Shown here: piece by piece, positions 8,390 to 17,169 of the stretch
Layout: each line of letters begins with the position of its first letter
Numbering within the stretch: the first letter of the stretch is position 1
Source: Thermonema rossianum DSM 10300
GTDB taxonomy: Bacteria; Bacteroidota; Bacteroidia; Cytophagales; Thermonemataceae
Direction of reading: 5' to 3'
Length of the DNA stretch: 64,000 nucleotides
Assembly (NCBI RefSeq): GCF_000426825.1
Contig: NZ_AUGC01000004.1
Location: forward strand, 62,001 to 126,000
Notes under the pieces: generated by a model
Told to the model about the DNA's origin: nothing
Database searches by the model: none
Seen by the model: the letters and a program-made list of their open reading frames with translations, nothing else
Made by a program: the position numbers and the translations under genes

Positions 8390-8463
8390 GGAAGGGTTCG
8401 CTGGCAGGCTGTGTGTTTGGTGCTCTCATTAAATATTAAATACGACTTAAAAATACGCACTAC

Positions 8464-11061
8464 ATGTTGTACAGTAACTTTTCAGACAAAGACCACTTGT
8501 GGTATAGCTATGACGTTGAGCAGGCTTTGCATTTTCTTGCCTCAAGTAATCAGGGGATTACAGAGGCAGAAGCGAAAAAACGGTTAAGTAAATATGGCGT
8601 CAATTCTATTGAAGACTTAAAGGCTACTTCGCCATGGACACTTTTCATCCGCCAATTCAATGATTTTTTAATTTGGATACTTTTGGCGGCGGCCGGACTG
8701 TCTTTTGCAACAGGTGAAACTATTGATGCCGGTATTATTTTAGTAATTGTTCTGCTCAATGCTCTTATTGGCTTTTATCAGGAATACAATGCAGAGAATG
8801 CTCTCTTTGCCCTAAAGAAAATGATTCGCCCGCAGGCAAAAGTAAGAAGGGGAGGACGTTGGCAAGCGGTAGATGTAAAAGAACTTGTGCCCGGCGATAT
8901 AGTGGCAATAGAAAGCGGGGATATTGTGCCGGCCGATTTGCGTTTAATTGAAGTCAATAACCTCGAAATAGATGAAGCAGTGCTTACCGGCGAATCATTG
9001 CCGGTAGCAAAAAGCACGGAGCCTCTGCCGCCGGATACTGCACCGGCTGACCGGTACAATATGGCCCTCAAGGGGACACTCGTGGTGAAAGGGAAAGGGA
9101 CAGGGGTAGTGGTTGCCACGGGCTTACATACTGAATTTGGAAAAATAGCTGCTCACTTGGCGAGTGAAGAAGATACCGAAACGCCCCTTAAACAAAACTT
9201 ACGACAGTTTGGACATAAACTTACTTATTGGATTCTGCTTTTGTGCCTTTCCTTTTTTGTTTATGGCTATTGGCAGGGGCAGCCATGGTTCGCTTCCTTT
9301 ATGCTGGCAATTAGCCTGGCAGTGGCAGCAGTGCCCGAAGCATTGCCCGCACTCATTACCTTGGCTTTGTCCAAGGGAGCTTACCGTTTGTCGAAAAAAA
9401 ATGCACTGGTGCGACGCTTGCATGCAGTAGAGTCATTGGGGAGTATCAGTGTGATATGTACAGACAAAACCGGTACTTTGACAGAAAATAAAATGACGGT
9501 TAAACACCTGTATGTAAATGAGCAATATGGTAATATACAGTTACAAGGACGCCCGGTGGTTGATTATATTTTGGCTCTTTGCAATGATGTTCAGTTAAAA
9601 GAAGGGAGCCTGCAAGGTGACCCTACCGAGACGGCCCTGGTGCAATATATGATGGACAACGAAGGCATAGAGACACTGAAAGCGCTTAAAAGCTCATACC
9701 CGGTGATAGATGAGGTCCCCTTCGACTCCGGAAGAAAGCGTATGAGTGTGGTAGTGGAAATAGGGGATAAAAAGGTGGTGTTAAGCAAAGGGGCAGTAGA
9801 GTCTATAGTAAGCGTATGTGAGCAGCAAACAGCAGATGTAAAGCAAATAGCAGCTGAGTGGGCTGCACAGGGCATGCGTGTTTTGGCATTGGCTTACCGG
9901 CCTCTTGCAGAAAATGAATTAGGGCAAAAACAAGGTTATGAACGAGGGCTTACGCTTGCAGGGGTTGTAGCTATTTATGATCCGCCGCGTCAAGGTATAG
10001 AGCAAGTGATTGCCACCTGTAAACAAGCCGGCATCATTCCTGTGATGATTACCGGCGACCATCCCAATACCGCTCGTTTTATTGCAAAACAAATAGGCAT
10101 CATTGATGATGAGCAAACTCAAAGGGTGTTATCCGGGCAAGACTTGAAAGAGCAACATACCGGTTGGCAGAAAGAAATTGCCCGTTGCCGTGTCTTTGCC
10201 CGCGTGACTCCCGAGCAAAAATTGTTGATAGTAAAGGCTTTTCAGCAACAGGGATATGTGGTAGCCATGACCGGTGACGGTGTGAACGATGCCCCTTCTT
10301 TAAAAGTGGCTGATGTGGGGGTAGCCATGGGTATCAATGGCACCGAAGTAACGAAGAGCACAGCAGACATGGTATTGATGGATGACCGCTACGAAACTAT
10401 ACTGACGGCCATAAAAGAAGGGCGTAATATTTATGCCAATATTCGGAAGTTTGTGAAGTATACCTTCAGTAGCAATTTGGCAGAGATACTGGTGGTGGTG
10501 CTCTCGCCCCTTTTAGGGTTGGGTAATCTGCTATATCCTATTCACGTTCTTTGGATAAACCTCATAACCGATGGCTTACCCGGCATAGCTTTAGGATATG
10601 AGCAAGAAAAGAAAGATTTAATGAAGTTGCCACCTCGCAAACCGGATGAAAGCCTGTTTGCACGGGGAAATGGAAAAGATATCCTGGTGATAGGGACAGT
10701 AATGTTTGTGTTGGTTTATGCGCTTGTTTCATGGGCAAGACAACATATGCCCCGGATCGATGAATCTACACTCGCATTTAATGCTTTGGTTTTTCTGCAG
10801 CTTGCCAATGCTATAGGCATACGCAAAGAATATTCACTGACCGGTTGGCGCCTGCATGACAACCCCGTTTTGCTGCTTACCTTATTGCTTTCGGTGGTTT
10901 TACAGTGGGCTGTTACGCAGTTGCCTGCATTGGGTGTTTACTTGAAAACACAACCTTTGCCCCCACTTGCTTGGGGGGTGTGTGTGCTGCCCGCAGTAGT
11001 TATTTTGCTGCTAAACATGCTTTTAAAATGGCAAAACCGCCGCTGTTTTTCCACAAAATAA
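8464..11061 (+). CDS. P-type cation ATPase, Ca2+-transporting type
   Basis: An 865-residue P2-type ATPase of the inner membrane, probably exporting Ca2+. Domains in order: N-terminal cation-ATPase domain (DVEQALHFLA), actuator with LTGESLPVAK, phosphorylation site CTDKTGTLTENK (Asp near residue 334), and nucleotide domain with SKGAVESI. The hinge is MTGDGVNDAPSLKVADVGVAMG, and the C-terminal helices follow. Calcium-type membrane residues are present: PEALP in M4, SSNLAEI in M5 and NLITDGLP in M6, which match the SERCA/PacL pattern better than the Na/K or heavy-metal classes. M4 has PEALP where PEGLP is common. The gene sits alone, ending at a strong two-way terminator. Metal choice is inferred, not proven. 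Confidence 0.9.
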   Translation: MLYSNFSDKDHLWYSYDVEQALHFLASSNQGITEAEAKKRLSKYGVNSIEDLKATSPWTLFIRQFNDFLIWILLAAAGLSFATGETIDAGIILVIVLLNALIGFYQEYNAENALFALKKMIRPQAKVRRGGRWQAVDVKELVPGDIVAIESGDIVPADLRLIEVNNLEIDEAVLTGESLPVAKSTEPLPPDTAPADRYNMALKGTLVVKGKGTGVVVATGLHTEFGKIAAHLASEEDTETPLKQNLRQFGHKLTYWILLLCLSFFVYGYWQGQPWFASFMLAISLAVAAVPEALPALITLALSKGAYRLSKKNALVRRLHAVESLGSISVICTDKTGTLTENKMTVKHLYVNEQYGNIQLQGRPVVDYILALCNDVQLKEGSLQGDPTETALVQYMMDNEGIETLKALKSSYPVIDEVPFDSGRKRMSVVVEIGDKKVVLSKGAVESIVSVCEQQTADVKQIAAEWAAQGMRVLALAYRPLAENELGQKQGYERGLTLAGVVAIYDPPRQGIEQVIATCKQAGIIPVMITGDHPNTARFIAKQIGIIDDEQTQRVLSGQDLKEQHTGWQKEIARCRVFARVTPEQKLLIVKAFQQQGYVVAMTGDGVNDAPSLKVADVGVAMGINGTEVTKSTADMVLMDDRYETILTAIKEGRNIYANIRKFVKYTFSSNLAEILVVVLSPLLGLGNLLYPIHVLWINLITDGLPGIALGYEQEKKDLMKLPPRKPDESLFARGNGKDILVIGTVMFVLVYALVSWARQHMPRIDESTLAFNALVFLQLANAIGIRKEYSLTGWRLHDNPVLLLTLLLSVVLQWAVTQLPALGVYLKTQPLPPLAWGVCVLPAVVILLLNMLLKWQNRRCFSTK

Positions 11062-11084
11062 CAGACGGGGGTTGTGGCCTATAC

Positions 11085-11121
11085 AAAAAAAGCTGCCCTG
11101 TTGCGAAGGGCAGCTTTTTTT
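11085..11121. terminator. Bidirectional intrinsic terminator between P-type ATPase and fbp
   Basis: A perfect 15-base inverted repeat: AAAAAAAGCTGCCCT (11085-11099), loop GTTGCGA, then AGGGCAGCTTTTTTT (11107-11121). It has A/T tails on both sides, so it can stop transcription from both converging genes. Confidence 0.92.
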
Positions 11122-11135
11122 ATGCTTTACGATGC

Positions 11136-12149
11136 TTATGCCGTTACTTCGGTTTGTTGAAGGCATTGGTTTAAGCGCTCCATCAGGTCTTTGGAGCCGA
11201 TGAAGAGCGGGGCACGCTGGTGCAGTTCCTTAGGTTCGATATCCAAGATGCGCTGTTTGCCGTTGGTAGCCATGCCGCCGGCCTGTTCCATAAGGAAAGC
11301 CATGGGGTTGCACTCAAACAACAAACGCAGCTTGCCATTGGGGGCTTTTTGTGTGGAAGGATACAAGAAAATGCCGCCCTTCAACAAGTTGCGATGAAAG
11401 TCGGCTACCAAAGAACCTATATAACGGGCAGAAAGACGCTGTTCGCGGCATTGCGCCACAAAGCGTTGCACACCTTCGGGAAAGTCCAACAGATTGCCTT
11501 CGTTGCAAGAATAAATTTTACCTTTTTCAGGAATACGAATCTCAGGATGGGACAGTATGAACTCGCCTATAGACTGCTCGTAAGTAAAGCCATTGACACC
11601 TTTGCCCGTGGTGTAAACAAGCATGGTAGAAGAGCCGTAAACCACGTATCCGGCAGCTACTTGACGGTTGCCGGGCTGCAGAAAGTCCTCCATGGTGGGT
11701 GGAGTGCCTACGGGGCTCACACGACGATAGATGGAAAAAATGGTGCCAATCGATACATTGACATCGATGTTGGAAGAGCCGTCCAGGGGGTCTATGGCTA
11801 CCACATACTTGGCTTGATGGTTGCCGGTATCTATGAATGACGCTTCTTCTTCCGACACGATACCACACACTTCACCGCCATTGCGCAGGGCACGAATGAA
11901 GCGCACGTTGGCGGCTACATCCAACTTCTGTTGCTCTTCGCCCTGTACGTTTTGGTTGCCATAACTACCCGTGATGTCTGCCAAGCCGGCGCGGTTCACT
12001 TCACGGTGAATGATTTTGGCAGCCAGGGCGATATCGCGCAACAACTGCGACAATTCACCGGTGGCGAAGGGGAACTCATCTTGCTTGCGTTTGATGAAGC
12101 GGTCAAGGGTAATGCCGATAGAAGGGGTCAGTTTGTCTGCGTTGGTCAT
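11136..12149 (-). CDS. fbp: Fructose-1,6-bisphosphatase, class I
   Basis: Hydrolyses fructose 1,6-bisphosphate to fructose 6-phosphate, the committed step of gluconeogenesis, in the cytoplasm. The 337-residue protein carries the class I metal motif as [21 protein letters not shown] (near residues 118-138). Other family blocks are [48 protein letters not shown] and the substrate-binding [21 protein letters not shown]. Length is typical. It has its own -7 box upstream and a shared terminator downstream, so it is monocistronic. Confidence 0.96.
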   Translation of the reverse strand: MTNADKLTPSIGITLDRFIKRKQDEFPFATGELSQLLRDIALAAKIIHREVNRAGLADITGSYGNQNVQGEEQQKLDVAANVRFIRALRNGGEVCGIVSEEEASFIDTGNHQAKYVVAIDPLDGSSNIDVNVSIGTIFSIYRRVSPVGTPPTMEDFLQPGNRQVAAGYVVYGSSTMLVYTTGKGVNGFTYEQSIGEFILSHPEIRIPEKGKIYSCNEGNLLDFPEGVQRFVAQCREQRLSARYIGSLVADFHRNLLKGGIFLYPSTQKAPNGKLRLLFECNPMAFLMEQAGGMATNGKQRILDIEPKELHQRAPLFIGSKDLMERLNQCLQQTEVTA

Positions 12150-12184
12150 AGGTCTGCCTTTTGGTTCTTGCTGTTATCTTTTAT

Positions 12185-12192
12185 CAAAAATA
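12185..12192 (-). promoter_or_regulatory. -7 element for fbp
   Basis: On the minus strand these bases read TATTTTTG, a match to TAnnTTTG. They lie 36 bases upstream of the fbp ATG, giving a predicted leader of about 30 bases. No convincing -33 TTTG was found at the right distance. Confidence 0.4.
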
Positions 12193-12214
12193 GTGCCTTG
12201 ATGGCTAAGTCTTT

Positions 12215-12245
12215 ATAAAAAAAAGCCGCCCCGGAAAGGGCAGCT
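12215..12245 (-). terminator. Intrinsic terminator of the GroES-like gene
   Basis: On the minus strand AGCTGCCC, loop TTTCCG, then GGGCGGCT followed by a run of T. One G-T pair is in the stem. It lies just after the GroES-like stop and ahead of the fbp promoter. Confidence 0.8.
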
Positions 12246-12251
12246 CATGGG

Positions 12252-12635
12252 TTAATCAAATAAATCTTCATCACGCTCAATCATGAGAATAGAATGCTGG
12301 GGCACAATATAATAGCGTTCGCCTTCGTATTGTATTTCCACGGCCCCTTTTTGAAGGAAGAGCACAAAGTCGCCTTCTTTTACCTGCAGCGGTATGTAGC
12401 GCACACGCTCATCCACTTCCTTCCATGGTTCGTCTTCGATGTCAGGCGGCAGGGGTACAGGATAGCCCGGACCGGCCTTGATGACATAGCCCCCTTGCAC
12501 CTTTTCCTTCTCTTGCACGCCCGGGGGCAGGTACAAACCACTCTCGGTACGTTCTTGGGTGGTCTTGGGCTTGATAAGCACCCGGTCGCCCACCATGATA
12601 ATGTTTTTTAGCTTGTTGTCTTTTGTTAGAATCAT
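12252..12635 (-). CDS. GroES-like co-chaperonin homologue
   Basis: A 127-residue protein with the Cpn10 fold signature: MVGDRVLIKPKTTQERTESG, then LYLPPG, GYVIKAGPGYPVP and KEGDFVLFLQKGAVEIQYEG. Typical GroES has about 95 residues. This one has an acidic insertion (DIEDEPWKEVDER) and an extended C-terminus ending ERDEDLFD, and no groEL lies next to it. It is therefore likely a second, divergent Cpn10 paralogue, not the main GroES. ATG at 12635 is chosen because it gives a normal N-terminus and lies after a good -7 box. A longer frame from 12734 would run into the divergent ClC gene. Confidence 0.82.
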   Translation of the reverse strand: MILTKDNKLKNIIMVGDRVLIKPKTTQERTESGLYLPPGVQEKEKVQGGYVIKAGPGYPVPLPPDIEDEPWKEVDERVRYIPLQVKEGDFVLFLQKGAVEIQYEGERYYIVPQHSILMIERDEDLFD

Positions 12636-12689
12636 CTTTTTATCCTTACATTTGAGCCTACAAGAACAAGCCGCTTTCTGTTTGTTGCG

Positions 12690-12697
12690 CAAATCTA
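12690..12697 (-). promoter_or_regulatory. -7 element for the GroES-like gene
   Basis: On the minus strand these bases read TAGATTTG, matching TAnnTTTG. They lie 55 bases upstream of the ATG at 12635, which supports that start over the longer one. A matching -33 element was not seen. Confidence 0.4.
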
Positions 12698-12717
12698 CAA
12701 AATAAAAGCTGAAAACC

Positions 12718-14541
12718 ATGCCGAAAGTTTCCAAGTGGTTGAGGAGATGGAGCTTACAACTTCGATGGATGTTTCGCTATTTTTTGCAGTGGCGTTTGCG
12801 GCATATCAGCGACAGGCAGCTGGTTATTGGTGTGAGCGTGCTTTTGGGCTTAGGTGTGGGCTTGGTTGCTTCCTTTCTGTTGTTTACCACACGTTGGATA
12901 AGCAGCCTGTTGGCGGAAACACCTTTCGGCTGGCTCAGTTCGTTGTATTTTATTTTCCCCATTATTGGCATCCTATTGGTGCGCACTTATGTGCGTTTTT
13001 GGTTTCAAGGCAAGTTTCAGAAGGGGATGGCCTATGTGCTCTATGGCATCAGCAAGCGGCAAGGCAATTTTGAAGGCTATCACCGTTATGCCCATGTGTT
13101 GACCAGTGCTGTTACCGTAGGCTTGGGGGGCTCGGCAGGATTGGAAGCCCCCACCGTATTGACGGGAGCAAGCTGGGGAGGCTTCTTTGCTCGCCTGTTT
13201 CGTTTAGACAGCGCCTATCGTGTCATATTGGCGGCTTGTGGGGCAGCTGCCGGTATTGCAGCTGTTTTCGGAACGCCCATAGGCGGTGTGGTGTTTGCAC
13301 TGGAAGTGCTCATGGCCAATGTGCACGCCAATTTTATAGTTCCTTTGCTTATCTCTGCTACCGCCAGTACGCTCATTTCACGCATGCTGGTAGAGCACGA
13401 ACTGCTTACGCCGCGCGAGGGCTTGCCCGCTTTCGATTATGTGCATTTGCCCTTCTTGGTGCTCTTGGGGATTCTGTGTGGCCTGATTGCCGCCTATTTC
13501 ATGTGGATGTCGAAGCAAATGACGCAATGGGAGCTGCGCGAAAAGAAAAACGGGAACCGCCTGTTTTGGGAAGAATTGTTTTTGTTGGGCGCTTTAATTC
13601 TGTTTTTGCCGCCCCTGTATGGTGAGGGCTTCGAGTGGCTCGATGCCATGATTAACCATCATGAAATGGCATATTTGCAGCGCAGTTGGTGGGGGCACTG
13701 GTTGCCGGCCGAGTGGGGCATTGCCCTGCTCATGTTCTTGGTGTTAATGTTGAAACCTTTGGCTACCTGGTTGACCATCTCTTCGGGAGGGAACGGGGGC
13801 GCTTTCGCACCTACGCTGTTTCTGGGAGGAACAACCGGCTATTTGATGGCTTATGTGGCCAACCATGTATTGCATTTTCCTGTGGAGCTGCCCGCCACCA
13901 TGTTTACACTTATTGGCATGGCGGCCACCATGGCGGCGTATTTCCACGCCCCTTTGACAGCCATCTTCATGATAGCCGAGCTGAGTGGGGGCTATCATTA
14001 TTTTGTGCCTTTGATGCTCATCACGGCCATTGCTTATGCTACCAAGGTGATTATTCAACCGGTATCGGCTATTCAGGCAGCAGCGCAAAAAATAGGCGCT
14101 TACTTGCCTGCCGACAAAGACAAAGCCATTTTAAACAACATATCCATCAAGCATGTGCTGGAGCGCGACTGTGTGCCGGTGCCTTATGAAGGCAGCCTGC
14201 GCGACCTGGTCGATGCCATTGCACGAAGCCGGCGCAATATATTCCCCGTAGTAGATAAAGATGGCTATCTGAAAGGCATCATTTTACTGGATGACGTGCG
14301 CAGTATCATCTTTAAGCCGGCACTTTATGATAAGGTAGCCATTGCCGAGCTGGTGCATGCCCCGCCGGCAGTGGTAGATATACACGAGAGCATGGAAGAG
14401 GTGATGGAGAAATTCGACGCTACCGGTGCCTGGAACCTGCCCGTAGTGGACGAAGGGCGCTACCGTGGTTTCTTGTCTAAGTCCAATATTCTTTCCGTGT
14501 ACAGAAAAAGGCTGCGCTGGCAAATAGAGCATTTTGGCTGA
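12718..14541 (+). CDS. ClC-family chloride channel/transporter with two CBS domains
   Basis: A 607-residue inner-membrane protein moving chloride (or another small anion). A basic N-terminus precedes about ten or more membrane segments. Selectivity-filter regions are visible as GGSAGLEAPTVLTG (gating glutamate near residue 144) and SSGGNGGAFAPTLFLGG, with the tyrosine region as GGYHYF. Two CBS domains follow from about residue 475 (HVLERDCVPVPYEGSLRDLV, then FPVVDKDGYLKGII, then WNLPVVDEGRYRGFLS). These often bind adenine nucleotides. The glutamate that carries protons in the E. coli exchanger appears replaced by valine (FALEVLM), so it could be a channel. It is divergent from the GroES-like gene, whose frame would overlap it only if extended. 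Confidence 0.9.
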   Translation: MPKVSKWLRRWSLQLRWMFRYFLQWRLRHISDRQLVIGVSVLLGLGVGLVASFLLFTTRWISSLLAETPFGWLSSLYFIFPIIGILLVRTYVRFWFQGKFQKGMAYVLYGISKRQGNFEGYHRYAHVLTSAVTVGLGGSAGLEAPTVLTGASWGGFFARLFRLDSAYRVILAACGAAAGIAAVFGTPIGGVVFALEVLMANVHANFIVPLLISATASTLISRMLVEHELLTPREGLPAFDYVHLPFLVLLGILCGLIAAYFMWMSKQMTQWELREKKNGNRLFWEELFLLGALILFLPPLYGEGFEWLDAMINHHEMAYLQRSWWGHWLPAEWGIALLMFLVLMLKPLATWLTISSGGNGGAFAPTLFLGGTTGYLMAYVANHVLHFPVELPATMFTLIGMAATMAAYFHAPLTAIFMIAELSGGYHYFVPLMLITAIAYATKVIIQPVSAIQAAAQKIGAYLPADKDKAILNNISIKHVLERDCVPVPYEGSLRDLVDAIARSRRNIFPVVDKDGYLKGIILLDDVRSIIFKPALYDKVAIAELVHAPPAVVDIHESMEEVMEKFDATGAWNLPVVDEGRYRGFLSKSNILSVYRKRLRWQIEHFG

Positions 14542-14574
14542 CATGGCCTGCCGGCTGTCTCTAAAACTTTTGCT

Positions 14575-14582
14575 TAAATTTG
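14575..14582 (+). promoter_or_regulatory. -7 element for ispG
   Basis: TAAATTTG matches TAnnTTTG and lies 34 bases before the ispG ATG, predicting a leader of about 30 bases. No -33 TTTG at the usual spacing. Confidence 0.4.
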
Positions 14583-14615
14583 TAGTTAGAGAAAAAACAA
14601 CAAACCCTGCTTCTT

Positions 14616-16601
14616 ATGGAATTAAGCACTGCCAAGCCTTATTGCCCTTCGTTGACGACTTATCGCCGCCGCCCCACAGTAGAAGTGCATATCGGAGACC
14701 TGCCTTTGGGAAGCATGCATCCCATACGTGTGCAATCAATGACGACGGCCGACACCATGGATACCCAAGCGGTGGTGCAGGAATGTATCCGGCTCATAGA
14801 AGCAGGCTGCGAATATGTGCGTATTACGGCGCCCAGCATCAAGGAGGCAGAGAACTTAGCCAACATAAAAAAAGAACTGCGCCGGCGTGGTTACACCACC
14901 CCTTTGATTGCCGACATTCACTTCACCCCCAATGCCGCTGAGCTGGCTGCCCGCATCGTAGAGAAGGTGCGCATCAATCCGGGAAATTATGCAGACAAAA
15001 AGCGCTTTGAAATCATAGAATACACCGATGCAGCCTATGAGGCAGAGCTGGAGCGTATTCGCAAAAAGTTCATCCCTTTGGTGAAGATATGTAAAGAATA
15101 CGGCACCGCCATGCGCATAGGGACCAACCATGGTTCGCTTTCGGACCGCATCATGAGCCGCTACGGCGACACCCCCTTGGGCATGGTGGAGTCCGCCTTG
15201 GAGTTCTTGCGTATTTGCGAGGAGTTCGACTATCACAACATTGTGTTGTCGATGAAGGCAAGCAACCCACAGGTGATGGTGCAGGCTTACCGTTTGTTGG
15301 TGCAGAAGATGGAAGAAGAGGGGATGCAGCCTTATCCCTTGCACTTGGGCGTAACCGAAGCCGGCGATGGCGAAGATGGACGCATCAAGTCGGCCATGGG
15401 CATAGGGGCTTTGCTCGAAGATGGTTTGGGCGATACCATACGTGTTTCGCTCACCGAAGACCCCGTGGAAGAAATACCCGTAGCCAAGGCGCTGGCGGAA
15501 CGCTATCATCAACGTGCCCGTACACAGGAAGCCCCTTTGCCCGAGGTCATACGTCTGACTTATAACCCCTTTGCTTATCAGCGGCGCCACAGCCGCCCTG
15601 TGTTGTCGGTAGGGGGCGAGCAGGTGCCGCGCGTGATTGCCGATTACAGCCATTTCACCAACATAGAACCTGCCGACCTGAAGCCCATCGGGCATTACTA
15701 CTTGCCCGCGACGGACAAATGGCATATGACAGACGACGGTGCCGACTTTGTATATTTGGGCAAGCAGGCGGTGCCTTTCATGCTGCCCAACGGACTGAAG
15801 GCAATTCAGGACTACGAAGTGTGGAAAGACGAACCGGAAAGCCCTCATGTCTTTCCTTTGATAACTTTCAGCCGGTGGCAGCAAGAAGACTGCCGTTTGC
15901 ACACGCGCTGCAATTTCGTGCGCCTTTCAGTAGATGAGCTGCTGCAAGCAGACAATACGGCACGTTTCCATGACGGCAATATTGTGTTGGTGCTGCACAC
16001 CGGGCGCGCGCATGCCATGCCTGCCCTGCGGCGTGCTTTCCTTTTCTTAATGGAGCAAGACATCCGGGTGCCGGTGGTCATAGAGCGCCGCTACAATGAA
16101 GCATGGGAGCAAAGCATTTTGTATGCTTCTACCGACATTGGTGGCTTGTTGCTCGATGGCATGGGCGATGGTGTGTTTTTGCGCCCTGCGGTAGAAGACA
16201 AAGACAAGGCGGCAAAGTTACTTGAATTAAAGCAACTCAATCAGCTGGCATTCGGCATTTTGCAAGCCAGCCGCACACGTACCACCAAAACCGAATACAT
16301 AGCTTGCCCTTCGTGTGGGCGTACACTCTTCGACCTGCAAGAAACCACAGCCATGATACGCCGCCATACCGAACACCTGAAAGGAGTAAAGATTGGCATT
16401 ATGGGCTGCATCGTGAACGGACCGGGCGAAATGGCAGACGCCGACTATGGCTATGTGGGCTCAGGCAAAGGGAAAATTACCCTGTACCGGGGCAAAGAGG
16501 TGGTGCGTCGCAACGTGCCTTCCGAAGAGGCGGTGCAGGCTTTGATTGAGTTGATACGCGAAGACGGACGCTGGATAGAGCCCCCCGCACCCGTAGAATA
16601 G
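14616..16601 (+). CDS. ispG: 4-hydroxy-3-methylbut-2-en-1-yl diphosphate synthase, large form (IspG/GcpE)
   Basis: Sixth step of the MEP pathway: converts MEcPP to HMBPP with a [4Fe-4S] cluster. The N-terminal TIM barrel is clear (IRVQSMTTADTMDTQAVVQE, IADIHFTPNAAELAA, MRIGTNHGSLSDRIM, LHLGVTEAGDGEDGRIKSA). The C-terminal cluster domain has ACPSCGRTLFDL (near residue 563) and GIMGCIVNGPGEMADADYGY (near 598). At 661 residues it is far longer than the roughly 370 residues of E. coli IspG. The extra 250 or so residues between the domains are the insertion known from Bacteroidota, Chlamydiae and plants. It is expressed from its own promoter. Confidence 0.96.
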   Translation: MELSTAKPYCPSLTTYRRRPTVEVHIGDLPLGSMHPIRVQSMTTADTMDTQAVVQECIRLIEAGCEYVRITAPSIKEAENLANIKKELRRRGYTTPLIADIHFTPNAAELAARIVEKVRINPGNYADKKRFEIIEYTDAAYEAELERIRKKFIPLVKICKEYGTAMRIGTNHGSLSDRIMSRYGDTPLGMVESALEFLRICEEFDYHNIVLSMKASNPQVMVQAYRLLVQKMEEEGMQPYPLHLGVTEAGDGEDGRIKSAMGIGALLEDGLGDTIRVSLTEDPVEEIPVAKALAERYHQRARTQEAPLPEVIRLTYNPFAYQRRHSRPVLSVGGEQVPRVIADYSHFTNIEPADLKPIGHYYLPATDKWHMTDDGADFVYLGKQAVPFMLPNGLKAIQDYEVWKDEPESPHVFPLITFSRWQQEDCRLHTRCNFVRLSVDELLQADNTARFHDGNIVLVLHTGRAHAMPALRRAFLFLMEQDIRVPVVIERRYNEAWEQSILYASTDIGGLLLDGMGDGVFLRPAVEDKDKAAKLLELKQLNQLAFGILQASRTRTTKTEYIACPSCGRTLFDLQETTAMIRRHTEHLKGVKIGIMGCIVNGPGEMADADYGYVGSGKGKITLYRGKEVVRRNVPSEEAVQALIELIREDGRWIEPPAPVE

Positions 16602-16661
16602 GGAAACAAAATCTATGGGCAGGCTGTTTTTGGTAAAACAACAATTTTAAAAGCAACGATT

Positions 16662-16853
16662 ATGTGGAGTAAAGTAAAATATTTCTTTCGACTGGGCGAA
16701 GTAGGCGCTTATTTCATACGTGTATTTCGCCCACATGACCCTAAATATCCTACCAGCTTCAACTTGCGCATGATGCACGGTATCAACCGCATCTCTATCG
16801 TCATGTTTTTGGTCTGCCTGATGGTGATTTTCCTTCGCAAGTGCGTCTTTTGA
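16662..16853 (+). CDS. Small single-helix membrane protein (DUF6728-like)
   Basis: A 63-residue protein with one membrane helix at the C-terminus (SIVMFLVCLMVIFL). Upstream is a conserved-looking middle: FRPHDPKYPTSFNLRMMHGINRIS. The block SFNLRxMHGINRIS recalls the small Bacteroidota family DUF6728; I am fairly but not fully sure of that name. Function is unknown. It lies 60 bases after ispG and is followed by a good terminator, so it may share the ispG message. Confidence 0.7.
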   Translation: MWSKVKYFFRLGEVGAYFIRVFRPHDPKYPTSFNLRMMHGINRISIVMFLVCLMVIFLRKCVF

Positions 16854-16877
16854 GGCAACAGGATATAGCCACACCGG

Positions 16878-16909
16878 AAGCCTTCGCAGAGTAGCGGAGG
16901 CTTTTTTTT
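16878..16909 (+). terminator. Intrinsic terminator after ispG and the small membrane gene
   Basis: AAGCCTTCGC (16878-16887), loop AGAGTA, GCGGAGGCTT (16894-16903), with one G-T pair, followed by T to 16909. Confidence 0.85.
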
Positions 16910-16996
16910 CGGGAGATGAGACGGTAATAGGCAAGGGAAAGCAGTTAGAGAGCCCGGAAGAAGACCATGAGCAATTGCATCGAACCAAATTTACCT

Positions 16997-17093
16997 TTTG
17001 TCATGTCGAGCGGAACGAAGCGGAGCGAGACATCTCTTCAAGCCAAGTAGCAAGAGGTGAAAGAGATTTCTCGCTTGCGCTCGAAATGACAAA
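16997..17093. repeat. REP-like long imperfect palindrome
   Basis: The 316-base gap 16854-17169 has no gene apart from the terminator above. Within it is a palindrome of about 97 bases. The left arm starts TTTGTCATGTCGAGCG at 16997 and runs to CATCTCTT at 17038. The right arm runs AAGAGATTTCTCGC (17061 on) to CGAAATGACAAA (17093). The reverse complement of the right arm matches the left except for a nine-base stretch rich in GAAGCGGA. Elements of this look recur in many Bacteroidota intergenic regions; a second copy was not seen in this window. Confidence 0.6.
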
Positions 17094-17141
17094 GGGGCAC
17101 CCGAAGCAACAGGGGAAAGCGTGAAATGGCAAAAGGGCATG

Positions 17142-17156
17142 CGCTCGAAACGAGCG
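17142..17156. repeat. Short palindrome next to the REP-like element
   Basis: CGCTCG, AAA, CGAGCG: six-base arms with a three-base loop. It repeats the core sequence of the larger palindrome and may be a degenerate second copy. It lies 14 bases beyond the antiporter stop. Confidence 0.4.
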
Positions 17157-17169
17157 GGAGCCTGCGGAG

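Noticed and set aside
12636-12734. Longer N-terminus of the GroES-like protein
   Set aside because: It would overlap the divergent ClC start and lacks Cpn10 character; the -7 box at 12690 lies inside it.
14856-15902. A 348-codon open frame on the minus strand
   Set aside because: It is the shadow of ispG, whose barrel motifs are clear in the other frame.
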